NCBI RefSeq assembly: GCF_000282475.1
Contig: NZ_AKJF01000095.1
Coordinates: 22,111 to 86,110, forward strand
DNA: 64,000 bases
DNA from: Pseudomonas sp. GM78
Lineage (GTDB): Bacteria; Pseudomonadota; Gammaproteobacteria; Pseudomonadales; Pseudomonadaceae
Direction: 5' to 3'
In this document: positions 27,082 to 36,556 of the stretch, piece by piece
Layout: every line of letters begins with the position of its first letter
Position numbering within the stretch: position 1 is the first letter of the stretch
Notes under the pieces: model-generated
Seen by the model: the letters and a program-made list of their open reading frames with translations, nothing else
Told to the model about the DNA's origin: nothing
The model's database searches: none
Made by a program: the position numbers and the translations under genes

Positions 27082-27999
27082 ATGAGCGTCAGCAGCACTT
27101 CCCCAGCCCTCAACCGCGCGCTGTTGCTCAGCCCGGTGGTCCTGACCCTGCTGGCCCTGATCGCCATTCCGCTGGGCATCATGGGCTACATCAGCCTGTT
27201 GCCGCGCAACGTCTATGGCGGCGTCGACTGGCAGGCCGACTGGCAATTGCAAAGCTACGTGCAGCTGTTTTTCCAGGAAGGTTTCGATGGCGAACTGGAG
27301 CTCAACTGGGTCTACGCCCAGGCGCTGTTGCGCTCGGTGTTCCAGGCCGGTGGCACCACGGTGTTGTGTTTCCTGTTCGGCTTTCCGGTGGCGCTGTGGA
27401 TGTCGAGCCTGACACCGCGCCGGCGCAACCTGATGGTGTTGCTGATCACCATCCCGTTCTGGACCAACCTGCTGATCCGCAACTACGCCTGGCTGATCAT
27501 CCTGCGCGAACAGGGCTGGGTCGCCCAGAGCCTCAACGCACTGTTCCCCAGTGCCGGCGGCATCACCCTGCTCTACAACGACTTCGCGGTCAGCGTCGGG
27601 CTGGTCTACAGCTTCCTGCCGTTCATGATCCTGCCGATCTACTCGACCCTGGAAAAACTCGACTGGCGTTTGGTGGAAGCCGCCTATGACCTGGGCGCCA
27701 ATCGCTGGCACGCGCTCAAGCGGATCATCCTGCCGCTGTCGATGCCGGGGGTGATCGCCGGTTCCCTGCTGGTGTTCGTGCCGAGCCTGGGTGCCTTCAT
27801 CACCCCGGCGATTCTTGGCGGCGGCAAGACCCTGATGATCGGCAACCTGATCCAGCAACAGTTCGGCACCGCGCGCAACTGGCCCCTGGGCAGTTCGCTG
27901 TCGTTCCTGTTGCTGGGGATTCTGCTGCTGTCCCTGGTGCTTTACGCCCTGTATAGCCGCAGCGCCGCCAAAACTCTTCGTCGGGGAGCCACCGCATGA
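27082..27999 (+). CDS. ABC transporter permease 1 (PotB/PotH-like)
   Basis: A 305-residue inner-membrane protein with about six helices. The EAA loop is VEAAYDLGANRWHALKRIILP, which contacts the ATPase. A large periplasmic loop follows the first helix, as in PotB/PotH. It starts 1 bp after the ATPase gene and overlaps the next permease by 4 bp (ATGA). Confidence 0.92.
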   Translation: MSVSSTSPALNRALLLSPVVLTLLALIAIPLGIMGYISLLPRNVYGGVDWQADWQLQSYVQLFFQEGFDGELELNWVYAQALLRSVFQAGGTTVLCFLFGFPVALWMSSLTPRRRNLMVLLITIPFWTNLLIRNYAWLIILREQGWVAQSLNALFPSAGGITLLYNDFAVSVGLVYSFLPFMILPIYSTLEKLDWRLVEAAYDLGANRWHALKRIILPLSMPGVIAGSLLVFVPSLGAFITPAILGGGKTLMIGNLIQQQFGTARNWPLGSSLSFLLLGILLLSLVLYALYSRSAAKTLRRGATA

Positions 28000-28784
28000 T
28001 CGCCCTGCACCTGAAAAAACTGCCGATGACCCGGGAAATCAGCCTGCTGATCCTGGCCTACCTCTACTTGCCGATCTTCGTGTTGATCGCCTACAGCTTC
28101 AACGCCAACCGCTCGGCGACGGTGTGGACCGAGTTCTCGTTCGCCTGGTACGGGCGGATCCTGGCCAACCCGTCGATCCAGACCGCGGCGCTGAATTCGA
28201 TCATCGTCGCCGGGATCGCCACGGTCTGTGCCACGGCGATTGCGCTGCTCGCGGCACTGGCGACCTACCGGCCGTTCTATGGCCAGAAGATGGTCGAAGG
28301 CGGAATCAACCTGCCGCTGATCCTGCCGGAGATCGTCACCGCCGTGGCCACCCTGCTGTTGTTCATGGCGCTGGGGATCAAGCTGGGTTTGCTGACGGTG
28401 ATCGTCGCGCACATCGGCTTCTGCATTCCTTTCGCCTACCTGCCGATCCGCGCGCGACTCAATGACCTGGACAAAAGCCTGCTGGAAGCGGCGAACGACC
28501 TGTACGCCAATCCATGGCAGGTGTTCCGCCGGGTGACGCTGCCGCTGTTGTGGCCGGCGGTGCTGTCCGGTTCGGTGCTGGCGTTCGTGGTCAGCCTCGA
28601 CGATTTCATCATGACCTTCTTCGTCGCCGGTCCCGGTTCCACGACCCTGCCGGTGTACATCTTCTCGGCGATCAAGGCCGGCGTGACGCCGGAGATCAAT
28701 GCGATCTCGACCCTGATGCTGGTGATTTCCATCGTGCTGGTGGTGCTGGCCTTCTGGCTGGGACAGCGCGGCAAACAACAATGA
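27996..28784 (+). CDS. ABC transporter permease 2 (PotC/PotI-like)
   Basis: A 262-residue inner-membrane protein with six helices and the EAA loop LLEAANDLYANPWQVFRRVTLP. YSFNANRSATVWTEFSFAWY after the first helix is the familiar PotC/PotI signature. It forms the permease heterodimer with the preceding gene and precedes the binding-protein gene by 17 bp. Confidence 0.92.
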   Translation: MIALHLKKLPMTREISLLILAYLYLPIFVLIAYSFNANRSATVWTEFSFAWYGRILANPSIQTAALNSIIVAGIATVCATAIALLAALATYRPFYGQKMVEGGINLPLILPEIVTAVATLLLFMALGIKLGLLTVIVAHIGFCIPFAYLPIRARLNDLDKSLLEAANDLYANPWQVFRRVTLPLLWPAVLSGSVLAFVVSLDDFIMTFFVAGPGSTTLPVYIFSAIKAGVTPEINAISTLMLVISIVLVVLAFWLGQRGKQQ

Positions 28785-28801
28785 GCCTGGAGTGTTCGTC
28801 C

Positions 28802-29854
28802 ATGAAAGTGAAAAGCATGCGTTTCGCCTTTGCCGGTCTGGCCTTGAGTTGCTTCACCGCGCTAAGCGCCCAGGCCGCCGAGCCCAAGGAACTGTTCTTC
28901 TACAACTGGACCGATTACTACCCGGTCGACCTGCTGGCCAAGTTCGAAAAGGAGACCGGGATCAAGGTCACCATGGACGGCTACGACAGCAACGAAACCC
29001 TGCTGGCCAAATTGCAGGCCGGGGGCGCGGCGTACGACGTGATCGTGCCGTCGCAATCGATCATGCGCACCTTGATCAACCAGAACCTGCTGCTGCAAAT
29101 CGATGCCTCGACCCTGCCCAACTTCCAGTACGTCAAGCCGGCGTTCCGCGATCCGAGCTTCGACCCTGGGCGCAAATTCTCGGCGCCGTACCTGTGGGGC
29201 AGCACCGGGTTCTCCTATGACAGCGCGCGGGTGCCCGGCGGCAAACTGGATGACTCGTGGAAAGAGTTCTTCGAACCGCGCAAGGAACTGCAAGGTCAAC
29301 TCGCCGCCCTCGACACCTCCAGCAGCGTGATCAACGCCGCCAGCCATTACCTGAACGTCGATGAGTGCACGGAAAACCCGCAGGACGCCAAGCGCATCCT
29401 CGAACTGCTGCAAAAACAGAAACCCTTCCTGAAGATGTACAGCTCGGACAACACCGTCGACCGCATGGCCTCGGGCGAAGTGATCATGATGCAGAACTGG
29501 AACGGCTCCACTGCCCGGGCCACCTTGCAGAAGAGCACCATCAAGTACGTGTATCCGAAAGAAGGCCTGGCGATGTTCCAGGACAACTTCGCCGTGCCCA
29601 AAAGCGCGCCGCACCCAGGCAACGCCAAAATCTTCATCGACTGGATGATGAAACCGGAAAACGCCGCCGCCGTGTCCAACGCCATCGCCTACGCCAACGG
29701 CATCCAGAGCGACAAGCTGATCGATGCCAAGTGGCGGGTCATGGACGCCATCAACATGCCCGACGAATTCGCCTCGCGCCTGCGCCCCGAAAAGGAATGC
29801 AGCAACAAGGCGCGTGAGCTGCAGGACCGGATCTGGGCGAAGCTCAAGGGCTGA
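28802..29854 (+). CDS. Periplasmic substrate-binding protein, PotD/PotF family
   Basis: A 350-residue exported protein with a signal peptide (cleavage near LSAQAAE). FYNWTDYYPVDLLAKFEKETGIKVTMDGYDSNETLLAKL is the standard PotD/PotF N-lobe start; AAYDVIVPS and TGFSYDSARV follow. ATG 28802 has TGGAG about 9 bases upstream. The ORF is open much further 5', but that part lies over permease 2 in another frame. The genetic context (two amidohydrolases downstream) suggests a nitrogenous ring compound or ureide rather than a simple polyamine. Confidence 0.93.
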   Translation: MKVKSMRFAFAGLALSCFTALSAQAAEPKELFFYNWTDYYPVDLLAKFEKETGIKVTMDGYDSNETLLAKLQAGGAAYDVIVPSQSIMRTLINQNLLLQIDASTLPNFQYVKPAFRDPSFDPGRKFSAPYLWGSTGFSYDSARVPGGKLDDSWKEFFEPRKELQGQLAALDTSSSVINAASHYLNVDECTENPQDAKRILELLQKQKPFLKMYSSDNTVDRMASGEVIMMQNWNGSTARATLQKSTIKYVYPKEGLAMFQDNFAVPKSAPHPGNAKIFIDWMMKPENAAAVSNAIAYANGIQSDKLIDAKWRVMDAINMPDEFASRLRPEKECSNKARELQDRIWAKLKG

Positions 29855-29873
29855 TCCCAAACCGAGTCGCGGC

Positions 29874-29965
29874 CATCGCTGGCAAGCCAGCTCCCACAGT
29901 GATTTGTGCTGATCACACATTTTGTGAACACCCCCAAACCTGTGGGAGCTGGCTTGCCAGCGATG
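29874..29965. repeat. REPIN between binding-protein and amidohydrolase genes
   Basis: Inverted REP copies CGCTGGCAAGCCAGCTCCCACA and TGTGGGAGCTGGCTTGCCAGCG at the two ends, with a short spacer. It fills most of the 147-bp gap between 29854 and 30002 and could stabilise or separate the mRNA segments. Confidence 0.85.
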
Positions 29966-30001
29966 AGGCCCTCCCAAACAACACAGAATTTGAGGTAAGC
30001 A

Positions 30002-31198
30002 ATGACCCAACCCCGCTGGCTACGCAACGTGCGCCCCTACGGCGCCCCCGCCGAAGACCTGCTGATCGAAAACGGCCGGTTCAGCCAACGCCGCCCCGCT
30101 TCGAACGAAGCCCTGTCGGCCACCGACATCGACGGCCGAAACCAACTGCTGACCCCTGCCCTGGTGGAAAGCCATGTGCACCTGGACAAAACCCTCTGGG
30201 GCCAGCCCTGGCGCCCCAACAGCGCAGGTCCGACCCTCAAGGACTATATCGCCAACGAGCGGCGCATCCTGCGCGAAGTCACCGCACCGATTGCGCAACG
30301 CGCCGGTGCCCTGCTGGAAAACTGCATCGCCCGCGGCTCGCTGACCCTGCGCTGCCACGTCGATATCGACCCGGAGTTCGGCCTGCGTCATGTCGAAGCC
30401 ATGCAGCAGCTGCAGGAAAAATACCGTGACCTGATCGACCTGCAACTGGTGGTGTTCCCGCAAACCGGCCTGATCAGTCGCCCCGGCACCGCCGAGCTGA
30501 TGCGCGAAGCCATGGCCCTGGGCGTGGAGAACGTCGGTGGTCTTGACCCGTGCGGCATCGACAACGACCCGATCGCCCAACTCGATTTCGTGTTCAAACT
30601 GGCCAGCGAGTTCGACCGTGGCGTCGACATTCACCTGCACGACAAGGGCGAACTGGGCCTGTGGCAGATCGCCCTGATCGCCGACTACACCGAACGCTTC
30701 GGGCTTCAAGGCCGGGTGATGATCAGCCATGCCTATTGCCTGGGCATGTTGCCGTGGAACCAGGTCAAGCCGGTGGCCGAACGCCTGGCGACCCTGGGCA
30801 TTTCGCTGATGAGCTCGGCCCCGGCCGATTGCGCGGTGCCGCCGTTCCTGGCATTGCGCGAGGTTGGCGTGAATGTATGCCTGGGCTCGGACGGTATCCG
30901 CGACGCCTGGTCGCCCATGGGCAACGGCGACATGCTGGAGCGGGCGATGCTGCTGGCGTTTCGTTTCGATCTGAACAAGGACGAAGAACTGGCGGCGGCG
31001 TTTGAGGCGGCAACGGTCAATGGCGTCCGGGCGCTGGGTCATGAAGGTCTGGGCCTGGAGATTGGCCAACGGGCGAACTTCCTGTTGATGCCGGTGCAGA
31101 CCTTGGGCGAAGCCGTGGTTTCGCGGCCGCTGCGCGAGGTCTATCGCGGTGGGCAGTTGATTGCCTGCGGTGGGCGCCTGCTGGAAAGTCGCCTGTGA
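30002..31198 (+). CDS. Amidohydrolase, cytosine deaminase/AtzC-like
   Basis: A 398-residue metal-dependent hydrolase of the amidohydrolase superfamily. Metal and catalytic residues are visible as HVHLDKT (HxH), HLHDKGELG, ISHAYC and GSDGIRD (final Asp). These match the cytosine deaminase/N-isopropylammelide hydrolase subgroup. It overlaps the next amidohydrolase by 4 bp. The likely reaction is hydrolytic deamination or ring-amine removal from a cyclic N-heterocycle in the cytoplasm. Substrate not identified. Confidence 0.88.
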   Translation: MTQPRWLRNVRPYGAPAEDLLIENGRFSQRRPASNEALSATDIDGRNQLLTPALVESHVHLDKTLWGQPWRPNSAGPTLKDYIANERRILREVTAPIAQRAGALLENCIARGSLTLRCHVDIDPEFGLRHVEAMQQLQEKYRDLIDLQLVVFPQTGLISRPGTAELMREAMALGVENVGGLDPCGIDNDPIAQLDFVFKLASEFDRGVDIHLHDKGELGLWQIALIADYTERFGLQGRVMISHAYCLGMLPWNQVKPVAERLATLGISLMSSAPADCAVPPFLALREVGVNVCLGSDGIRDAWSPMGNGDMLERAMLLAFRFDLNKDEELAAAFEAATVNGVRALGHEGLGLEIGQRANFLLMPVQTLGEAVVSRPLREVYRGGQLIACGGRLLESRL

Positions 31199-32682
31199 AA
31201 CGCATCGGCCTCAAGGCCACCTGCGTGGTCGGCTTCGACGGTGCGCAGCATGTGCTGTGGCGCAACGGCGAAGTGGTGTTCGAAGGCTCGCGCATCCTGT
31301 TTGTCGGGCGTGATTATGCAGGGCCGGTGGATCAGTGGATCGATTACGGCAACGCGCTGATCGGTCCCGGCTTCATCGATCTGGATGCCCTGGGCGATCT
31401 CGACTCGACGGTGCTGACCCTGGACAACGGCAACGAGCGCGACATGGGCCGGATGTGGTCGGCGCAGTATCTGGCGCGCGGCCCACGGGAGAGCTACAGC
31501 CCCGAAGAAGAAGTCTTCAAGTACCGCTACGCCTTCAGCCAATTGATCCGCAACGGCATCACCACGGCCATGCCGATCACCTCGATGTACTACCGCGAGT
31601 GGGCCGAGACCTACGACGAGTTTGCCGCGGTGGCCGGCGTGGCGGCCGAGTTGGGGCTGCGCACCTACCTCGGCCCTTGCTACATGAGCGGCATGAGTTA
31701 CTGGCAGGCTGACGGTACCCTGGCCCATCACTGGGACGAAGCCCGGGGTCTGGCCGGACTTGATACGGCGCAACGTTTTTTCAGTGAATTCGACGGTGCA
31801 AACGCAGGCCTGATCCGCGGCGCGCTACTGCCGGATCGCATCCAGACATGCACGCCGGCCTTGCTGCAACGCACCGCTGCGCTGAGCCGGGAGCTCAATG
31901 CACCGATGCGCTTGCATTGCTGCCAGGGCCTCGGCGAAGTGGCGATGGTGGAGCAACTTCGCGGTTTTTCACCACTGGGCTGGCTGGAGGATCTGGGCCT
32001 GCTGACCCCACGCAGCCTGTTGCCCCACGGCATCTACACCCACGGCGATGCCGACCTGCAACGGGTAGTGGATGGTGGCGCCAGCCTGGTGCATTGCCCG
32101 GTGGTGTTTGCCCGGGATGGCGAGGCGCTGAATTCGTTTGGTCGCTATCGCGCCAAGGGCATCAACTTCGCCCTGGGTACCGACACCTGGCCTGCGGATT
32201 TGCTGGACAACATGCGCCAGGGTTTGAACATCGCGCGCCTGATGGAAGGCGGTAATTCGCTCACCAGCGCGCTGGATCTGTACAACGCTGCCACCCTCGG
32301 TGGCGCCAAGGCCCTGGGCCGCGACGATATTGGTCGCCTGGCGCCGGGGGCCAAGGCCGACATCACCGTGTTCAGCCTGCGCGGCCTGCACCTGGGACCG
32401 TTGTTCGACCCGTTGAAAAACCTGGTCCTGGCCGGGCGCGGCGACGATTGCATCGCCAGCTACATCGATGGCCGCTGCGTGATGCAGGACGGTCAGGTTC
32501 AGGGTGTCGACTACCCCGCCCTGCAACGCCAGGCCCAACAGCAATTCGAAAAACTGATGCGCAGCCACAGCGACCGGGCCTTTGGCCAACCGGACTGGAA
32601 GACCCTGTTCCAACCGGCCATCCCGTTCGCCGACGACTACAGCGCACAGGCGCCGCTGTGCGCCATTGATCCACTCCTTTAG
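31195..32682 (+). CDS. Amidohydrolase-superfamily protein with an atypical first metal motif
   Basis: A 495-residue amidohydrolase. The first-strand HxH motif is replaced: GFIDLDALGDLDS where HxH would be. Later motifs remain: RLHCCQGLGE, LPHGIYTH and GTDTWPAD. It starts 4 bp inside the previous amidohydrolase gene, so both are translated together and probably act on the same pathway. The changed first metal site suggests a single-metal or altered-chemistry enzyme, or a non-hydrolytic role. Confidence 0.82.
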   Translation: MKRIGLKATCVVGFDGAQHVLWRNGEVVFEGSRILFVGRDYAGPVDQWIDYGNALIGPGFIDLDALGDLDSTVLTLDNGNERDMGRMWSAQYLARGPRESYSPEEEVFKYRYAFSQLIRNGITTAMPITSMYYREWAETYDEFAAVAGVAAELGLRTYLGPCYMSGMSYWQADGTLAHHWDEARGLAGLDTAQRFFSEFDGANAGLIRGALLPDRIQTCTPALLQRTAALSRELNAPMRLHCCQGLGEVAMVEQLRGFSPLGWLEDLGLLTPRSLLPHGIYTHGDADLQRVVDGGASLVHCPVVFARDGEALNSFGRYRAKGINFALGTDTWPADLLDNMRQGLNIARLMEGGNSLTSALDLYNAATLGGAKALGRDDIGRLAPGAKADITVFSLRGLHLGPLFDPLKNLVLAGRGDDCIASYIDGRCVMQDGQVQGVDYPALQRQAQQQFEKLMRSHSDRAFGQPDWKTLFQPAIPFADDYSAQAPLCAIDPLL

Positions 32683-32694
32683 AGAATCCTGCCC

Positions 32695-33357
32695 ATGCAA
32701 AGCTTCGACTTCAGCCAACTGAGCCCACGGGACAAATACAAGATTCTGATCGGCAGCGTGGTGCCACGGCCGATTGCCCTGGTCACCACCGTCGACGCTG
32801 AAGGCCGCGTCAACGCCGCGCCGTTCAGCTTTTTCAACGCGCTGTCGGCCGACCCGCCGATCCTGGCGCTGGGCGTGGAGAACTACGGCGACCAGAGCCC
32901 CAAGGACACCACGCGCAACATCCAGCTCAATCAGGAATTCACCGTGAACATCGTCAGCGATGCCTTGGTGGAAGCCATGAACGTCTGCGCCGTCCCCTTC
33001 GCCCCGGGCTTCGACGAACTGACCGCCGCCGGCCTCACCGCCATCCCCGGCACCACGGTCAAATGCCCGCGCATCGGCGAGGCTCCGGTGGCACTGGAGT
33101 GCCGGCGGATGATGGCGCTGAACATTGGTCAGTCGCGGGAGATCATCTTTGGTGAAGTGTTGATGGCCCATGTGCGCGATGAGCTGATCGACCCGAAGAC
33201 GTTGTACATCGATCAGCTCGGGCTTGATGCGATCGGGCGGATGGGCGGCCATGGCTATGCGCGTACCCGGGATTATTTCGATTTGCCGACACGCTCTTTG
33301 CAGGCGTGGACGGATGCACCGGGGGGTGGCGAACGGTTTTGGCCAGTTACCAAATAA
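32695..33357 (+). CDS. Flavin-reductase-fold protein (FMN-binding split barrel, DIM6/NTAB)
   Basis: A 220-residue protein. VVPRPIALVTTVDAEGRVNAAPFSFFNALSADPP is the standard split-barrel FMN-binding start, and KDTTRNIQLNQEFTVNIVS is the second block. HGYARTRDYFDLP near the end fits the same family. It is the last gene of the transporter/amidohydrolase run (12 bp after the second amidohydrolase). It could reduce flavin for an unseen monooxygenase or act on a pathway intermediate. Confidence 0.88.
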   Translation: MQSFDFSQLSPRDKYKILIGSVVPRPIALVTTVDAEGRVNAAPFSFFNALSADPPILALGVENYGDQSPKDTTRNIQLNQEFTVNIVSDALVEAMNVCAVPFAPGFDELTAAGLTAIPGTTVKCPRIGEAPVALECRRMMALNIGQSREIIFGEVLMAHVRDELIDPKTLYIDQLGLDAIGRMGGHGYARTRDYFDLPTRSLQAWTDAPGGGERFWPVTK

Positions 33358-33374
33358 TGCGTGTTCACACATAA

Positions 33375-33468
33375 CCTGTGGGAGCGGGCTTGCCCGCGAA
33401 GGGGCCAGCACAGCCAGCATCTGCGTTGACTGACACTCCGCCTTCGCGGGCAAGTCCGCTCCCACAGG
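33375..33468. repeat. REPIN after flavin-reductase gene
   Basis: CCTGTGGGAGCGGGCTTGCC (33375 on) and the inverted copy ending GTCCGCTCCCACAGG (33468) flank a 38-nt spacer. It fills the gap between the convergent flavin-reductase and dnaE2 genes. Confidence 0.87.
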
Positions 33469-33478
33469 TTTTGCGGGG

Positions 33479-36400
33479 TCAATGGAAATCGCGGCTGCGC
33501 ACAGTGATGCCGTCGAGCAGTGGGCTCAAGTCACTCAAGCGCCCGGCAATCAGATGCCGCACCTCCCCCTCCTTCTCCCAGCGCCCATCGACCTTGAGCA
33601 ATTGCGAGCCCACCAGCACCTGGCGCTGGCGCTCGGCCAGGTCGCGCCAGACCACCACGTTGACGTTGCCGAACTCGTCTTCCAGGGTGACGAAGGTCAC
33701 GCCGCTGGCGGTGCTCGGGCGTTGTCGCCCGGTCACCAGCCCGGCGACGCTGACCGGTCGCCCGTGCTCCACCGCCAGCAACTCCTTCGAACTGCGGCAG
33801 CGCCGGGCTTTCAACTCAGCGCGCAACAAGGCCAGCGGGTGCGGCCCTAGGGTGGTGCCGAGGCTGTTGTAATCGGCCAGCAGGTCCTCGCCGACCGTGG
33901 GTTTGGGCAGCGCCACTGTGTCCTCCTCCTGACGGGGTAGGCCGGCAAACAGGCCGAGCTGCTTTTGCACCCCCGCCACTTCCCAGCGTGCCCGGTGCCG
34001 GTCGCCGGCCAGCCCCCGCAAGGCACCGGCATCGGCCAGTTGCTCCTGGGCGCGAGCATCCAGGCCTGCCCGTTCGCCAAGGTCGGTGATGTCAGCAAAG
34101 GCGCCTTTGGCCCGCGCCGCCTCGATGCGCCGGGCATCGTCCTGGCGAAAGCCCTTGATCATGCGCAACCCCAGGCGAATCGCCGGTTGCGCACCGGCAA
34201 TCGGTTCGAGGCTGCAATCCCAGTCGCTGGCCCGCACGTCCACCGGGCGAATCTGCAAATGGTGACGGCGCGCGTCCTGCAGAATCTGGTCCGGGCTGTA
34301 GAAACCCATGGGCCAGCTGTTGATCAGGGCACAGGCGAAGGCCGCCGGTTCGTGGCATTTCAACCAGCAACTGGCGTAGGTCAGCAAGGCAAAGCTGGCG
34401 GCATGGGATTCGGGAAAACCGTAGCTGCCAAAGCCTTTGATCTGTTCGAAGATCTGCGCGGCGAAATCGGCGCTGTAGCCTTTTTTCTTCATCCCGGCAG
34501 CCAGGCGATCCTTATGCGGCTCTAGTCCACCGTGGCGTTTCCAGGCCGCCATGGAGCGGCGCAACTGATCGGCTTCGCCGGGGCTGTAGTCGGCGGCGAC
34601 GATGGCGATCTGCATGACCTGCTCCTGGAACAGCGGCACGCCGAGGGTGCGTTTCAACACCTCGCGCAGCTCTTCGGAGGGATAGCTTTCGAGCTCCTCC
34701 TTGTTTCGCCGACGCAGGTACGGGTGCACCATGCCGCCCTGGATTGGACCTGGGCGAACGATGGCCACCTCGATCACCAGGTCATAGAACTCGCGGGGCT
34801 TGAGCCTGGGCAGCATCGACATCTGTGCCCGGGACTCGATCTGGAACACGCCGATGGTGTCGGCACGGCCAATCATGTCGTAGGTCAGCGGGTCTTCGGA
34901 GGGGATCGTCGCCAGGCTCAAGTCCAGGTTGCGATGACGGCGCAACAAATCGAGACAACGACGAATCGCGCTGAGCATGCCTAATGCCAGGATATCCACC
35001 TTGAGCAGGCCGACCGCGTCCAGATCGTCCTTGTCCCACTGGATGATGGTGCGCTCGGCCATGGCCGCGTTTTCCACCGGCACCAGCGTATCCAGGGGAT
35101 GCTCGGAAATCACGAAGCCGCCGGGGTGCTGGGACAAGTGCCGGGGGAAACCGATCAGTTGTTGCGTCAAACTCAACACCCGGCGCAGCACCGGGCTCTC
35201 GGGATCGAAACCGCCTTCACGCAGGCGCTCCACGGGTGGTGTTTCATCACTCCAGTGGCCACAGCAATCAGCCAGGGCATTGATCTGGTCCGGCGGTAAA
35301 CCCAACGCCTTGGCCACATCACGCACGGCGCCGGCCGCGTGGTAGGTACTGACCACCGCAGTCAGTGCCGCGCGGGTCCGTCCATAGCGCTGGAACACGT
35401 ACTGCAAGACTTCTTCGCGGCGTTCGTGCTCGAAGTCCACATCGATGTCCGGCGGTTCGTCGCGCTCCTTTGAGAGAAAGCGCTCGAACAGCATGTTCAT
35501 CCGGTCGGGGTCGATTTCGGTAATGCCCAAGGCGAAACACACCGCCGAGTTGGCCGCCGAACCTCGGCCCTGACAGAGAATTTTCTCGCGCCGGGCGAAG
35601 GCGACGATGTCCTGTACGGTGAGGAAATAACTCTCATAGCCCAGCTCGGCGATCAGCCCCAGTTCCTTGTCGATCAGCCCGCGAACCTTCTCGCTCGCAC
35701 CCTGGGGCCATCGCTGGCGAATGCCACGCTCGGTCAATTCCCTGAGCCAGGACGCTGCGCTGTGGCCATCGGGCACCAGCTCCCGCGGATACTGATAACG
35801 CAACTGAGCAAGATCAAAGGTGCAGCGCCGGGCGATGTTCAGCGTTTCTTCGAGCAAGGCTGGCGGATAGAGCTCGCGCAACACATCGAGGCTGCGCAGG
35901 TGCCGTTCGCCGTTGGGGTGCAGGCGCAACCCGGCATCGGCCACCGGCAAGTGATGACGGATCGCGGTCATGGTGTCCTGCAGGGCCCGGCGCCCGCGTG
36001 CATGCATGTGCACATCGCCACTGGCCACCGCGGGAATCCGCAGCTCCCTGGCCAGCGCCAGGAGATCGTTCAGTCGCCGGGTATCGTCCTGGCCGCGATG
36101 CAGCTCGACCGCCAGCCACAGGCGTTCGGCGAAAGCCTGCTTCAACCAATGGCCCTGTTCGAGGTCATCGACCGCAACCGGTACCCACAGCGCCAACAGT
36201 CCTGGCAACGCTTCGCCGAAGTCTTCGCGCAGCACTTGATACTGACCTTTTTGCGTGCGGCGTCGGGCTCGGGTGATCAGTCGGCACAGGGTCTGGTAAC
36301 CCTCGAGGTTTTCCACCAGCAACACCAATTTTGGGCCATTCTCGATGCGCACCTCACTGCCGATGATCAATGGCAGCTCCACGAACTTCGCCGCTTGCCA

Positions 36401-36556
36401 GGCACGGACGATACCAGCCAGGGTGCATTCGTCGGTGATCGCCAGGGCCTGGTAGCCCTGTTTTTTCGCCCGTTGAAACAACTCCAGGGCGCTGGAAGCA
36501 CCGCGCTGGAAACTGAAGTTCGACAGGCAGTGCAGCTCGGCATAGTCGGTGCTCAT
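33479..36556 (-). CDS. dnaE2: DnaE2 (ImuC), error-prone DNA polymerase III alpha subunit
   Basis: A 1025-residue C-family polymerase. The N-terminal PHP domain begins [18 protein letters not shown]; polymerase-core blocks include [43 protein letters not shown] and [22 protein letters not shown]. An OB-fold part near the C-terminus ([18 protein letters not shown]) is usual for the family. ATG 36556 is chosen because it overlaps the imuB stop (ATGA) and gives MSTDYAELH. It carries out translesion synthesis in the SOS response together with ImuA and ImuB. Confidence 0.95.
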   Translation of the reverse strand: MSTDYAELHCLSNFSFQRGASSALELFQRAKKQGYQALAITDECTLAGIVRAWQAAKFVELPLIIGSEVRIENGPKLVLLVENLEGYQTLCRLITRARRRTQKGQYQVLREDFGEALPGLLALWVPVAVDDLEQGHWLKQAFAERLWLAVELHRGQDDTRRLNDLLALARELRIPAVASGDVHMHARGRRALQDTMTAIRHHLPVADAGLRLHPNGERHLRSLDVLRELYPPALLEETLNIARRCTFDLAQLRYQYPRELVPDGHSAASWLRELTERGIRQRWPQGASEKVRGLIDKELGLIAELGYESYFLTVQDIVAFARREKILCQGRGSAANSAVCFALGITEIDPDRMNMLFERFLSKERDEPPDIDVDFEHERREEVLQYVFQRYGRTRAALTAVVSTYHAAGAVRDVAKALGLPPDQINALADCCGHWSDETPPVERLREGGFDPESPVLRRVLSLTQQLIGFPRHLSQHPGGFVISEHPLDTLVPVENAAMAERTIIQWDKDDLDAVGLLKVDILALGMLSAIRRCLDLLRRHRNLDLSLATIPSEDPLTYDMIGRADTIGVFQIESRAQMSMLPRLKPREFYDLVIEVAIVRPGPIQGGMVHPYLRRRNKEELESYPSEELREVLKRTLGVPLFQEQVMQIAIVAADYSPGEADQLRRSMAAWKRHGGLEPHKDRLAAGMKKKGYSADFAAQIFEQIKGFGSYGFPESHAASFALLTYASCWLKCHEPAAFACALINSWPMGFYSPDQILQDARRHHLQIRPVDVRASDWDCSLEPIAGAQPAIRLGLRMIKGFRQDDARRIEAARAKGAFADITDLGERAGLDARAQEQLADAGALRGLAGDRHRARWEVAGVQKQLGLFAGLPRQEEDTVALPKPTVGEDLLADYNSLGTTLGPHPLALLRAELKARRCRSSKELLAVEHGRPVSVAGLVTGRQRPSTASGVTFVTLEDEFGNVNVVVWRDLAERQRQVLVGSQLLKVDGRWEKEGEVRHLIAGRLSDLSPLLDGITVRSRDFH

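Noticed and set aside
29874-29965. Repeat pairs as possible CRISPR
   Set aside because: Copies are inverted pairs of REP palindromes at scattered loci, not regularly spaced direct repeats, and no cas gene is present.
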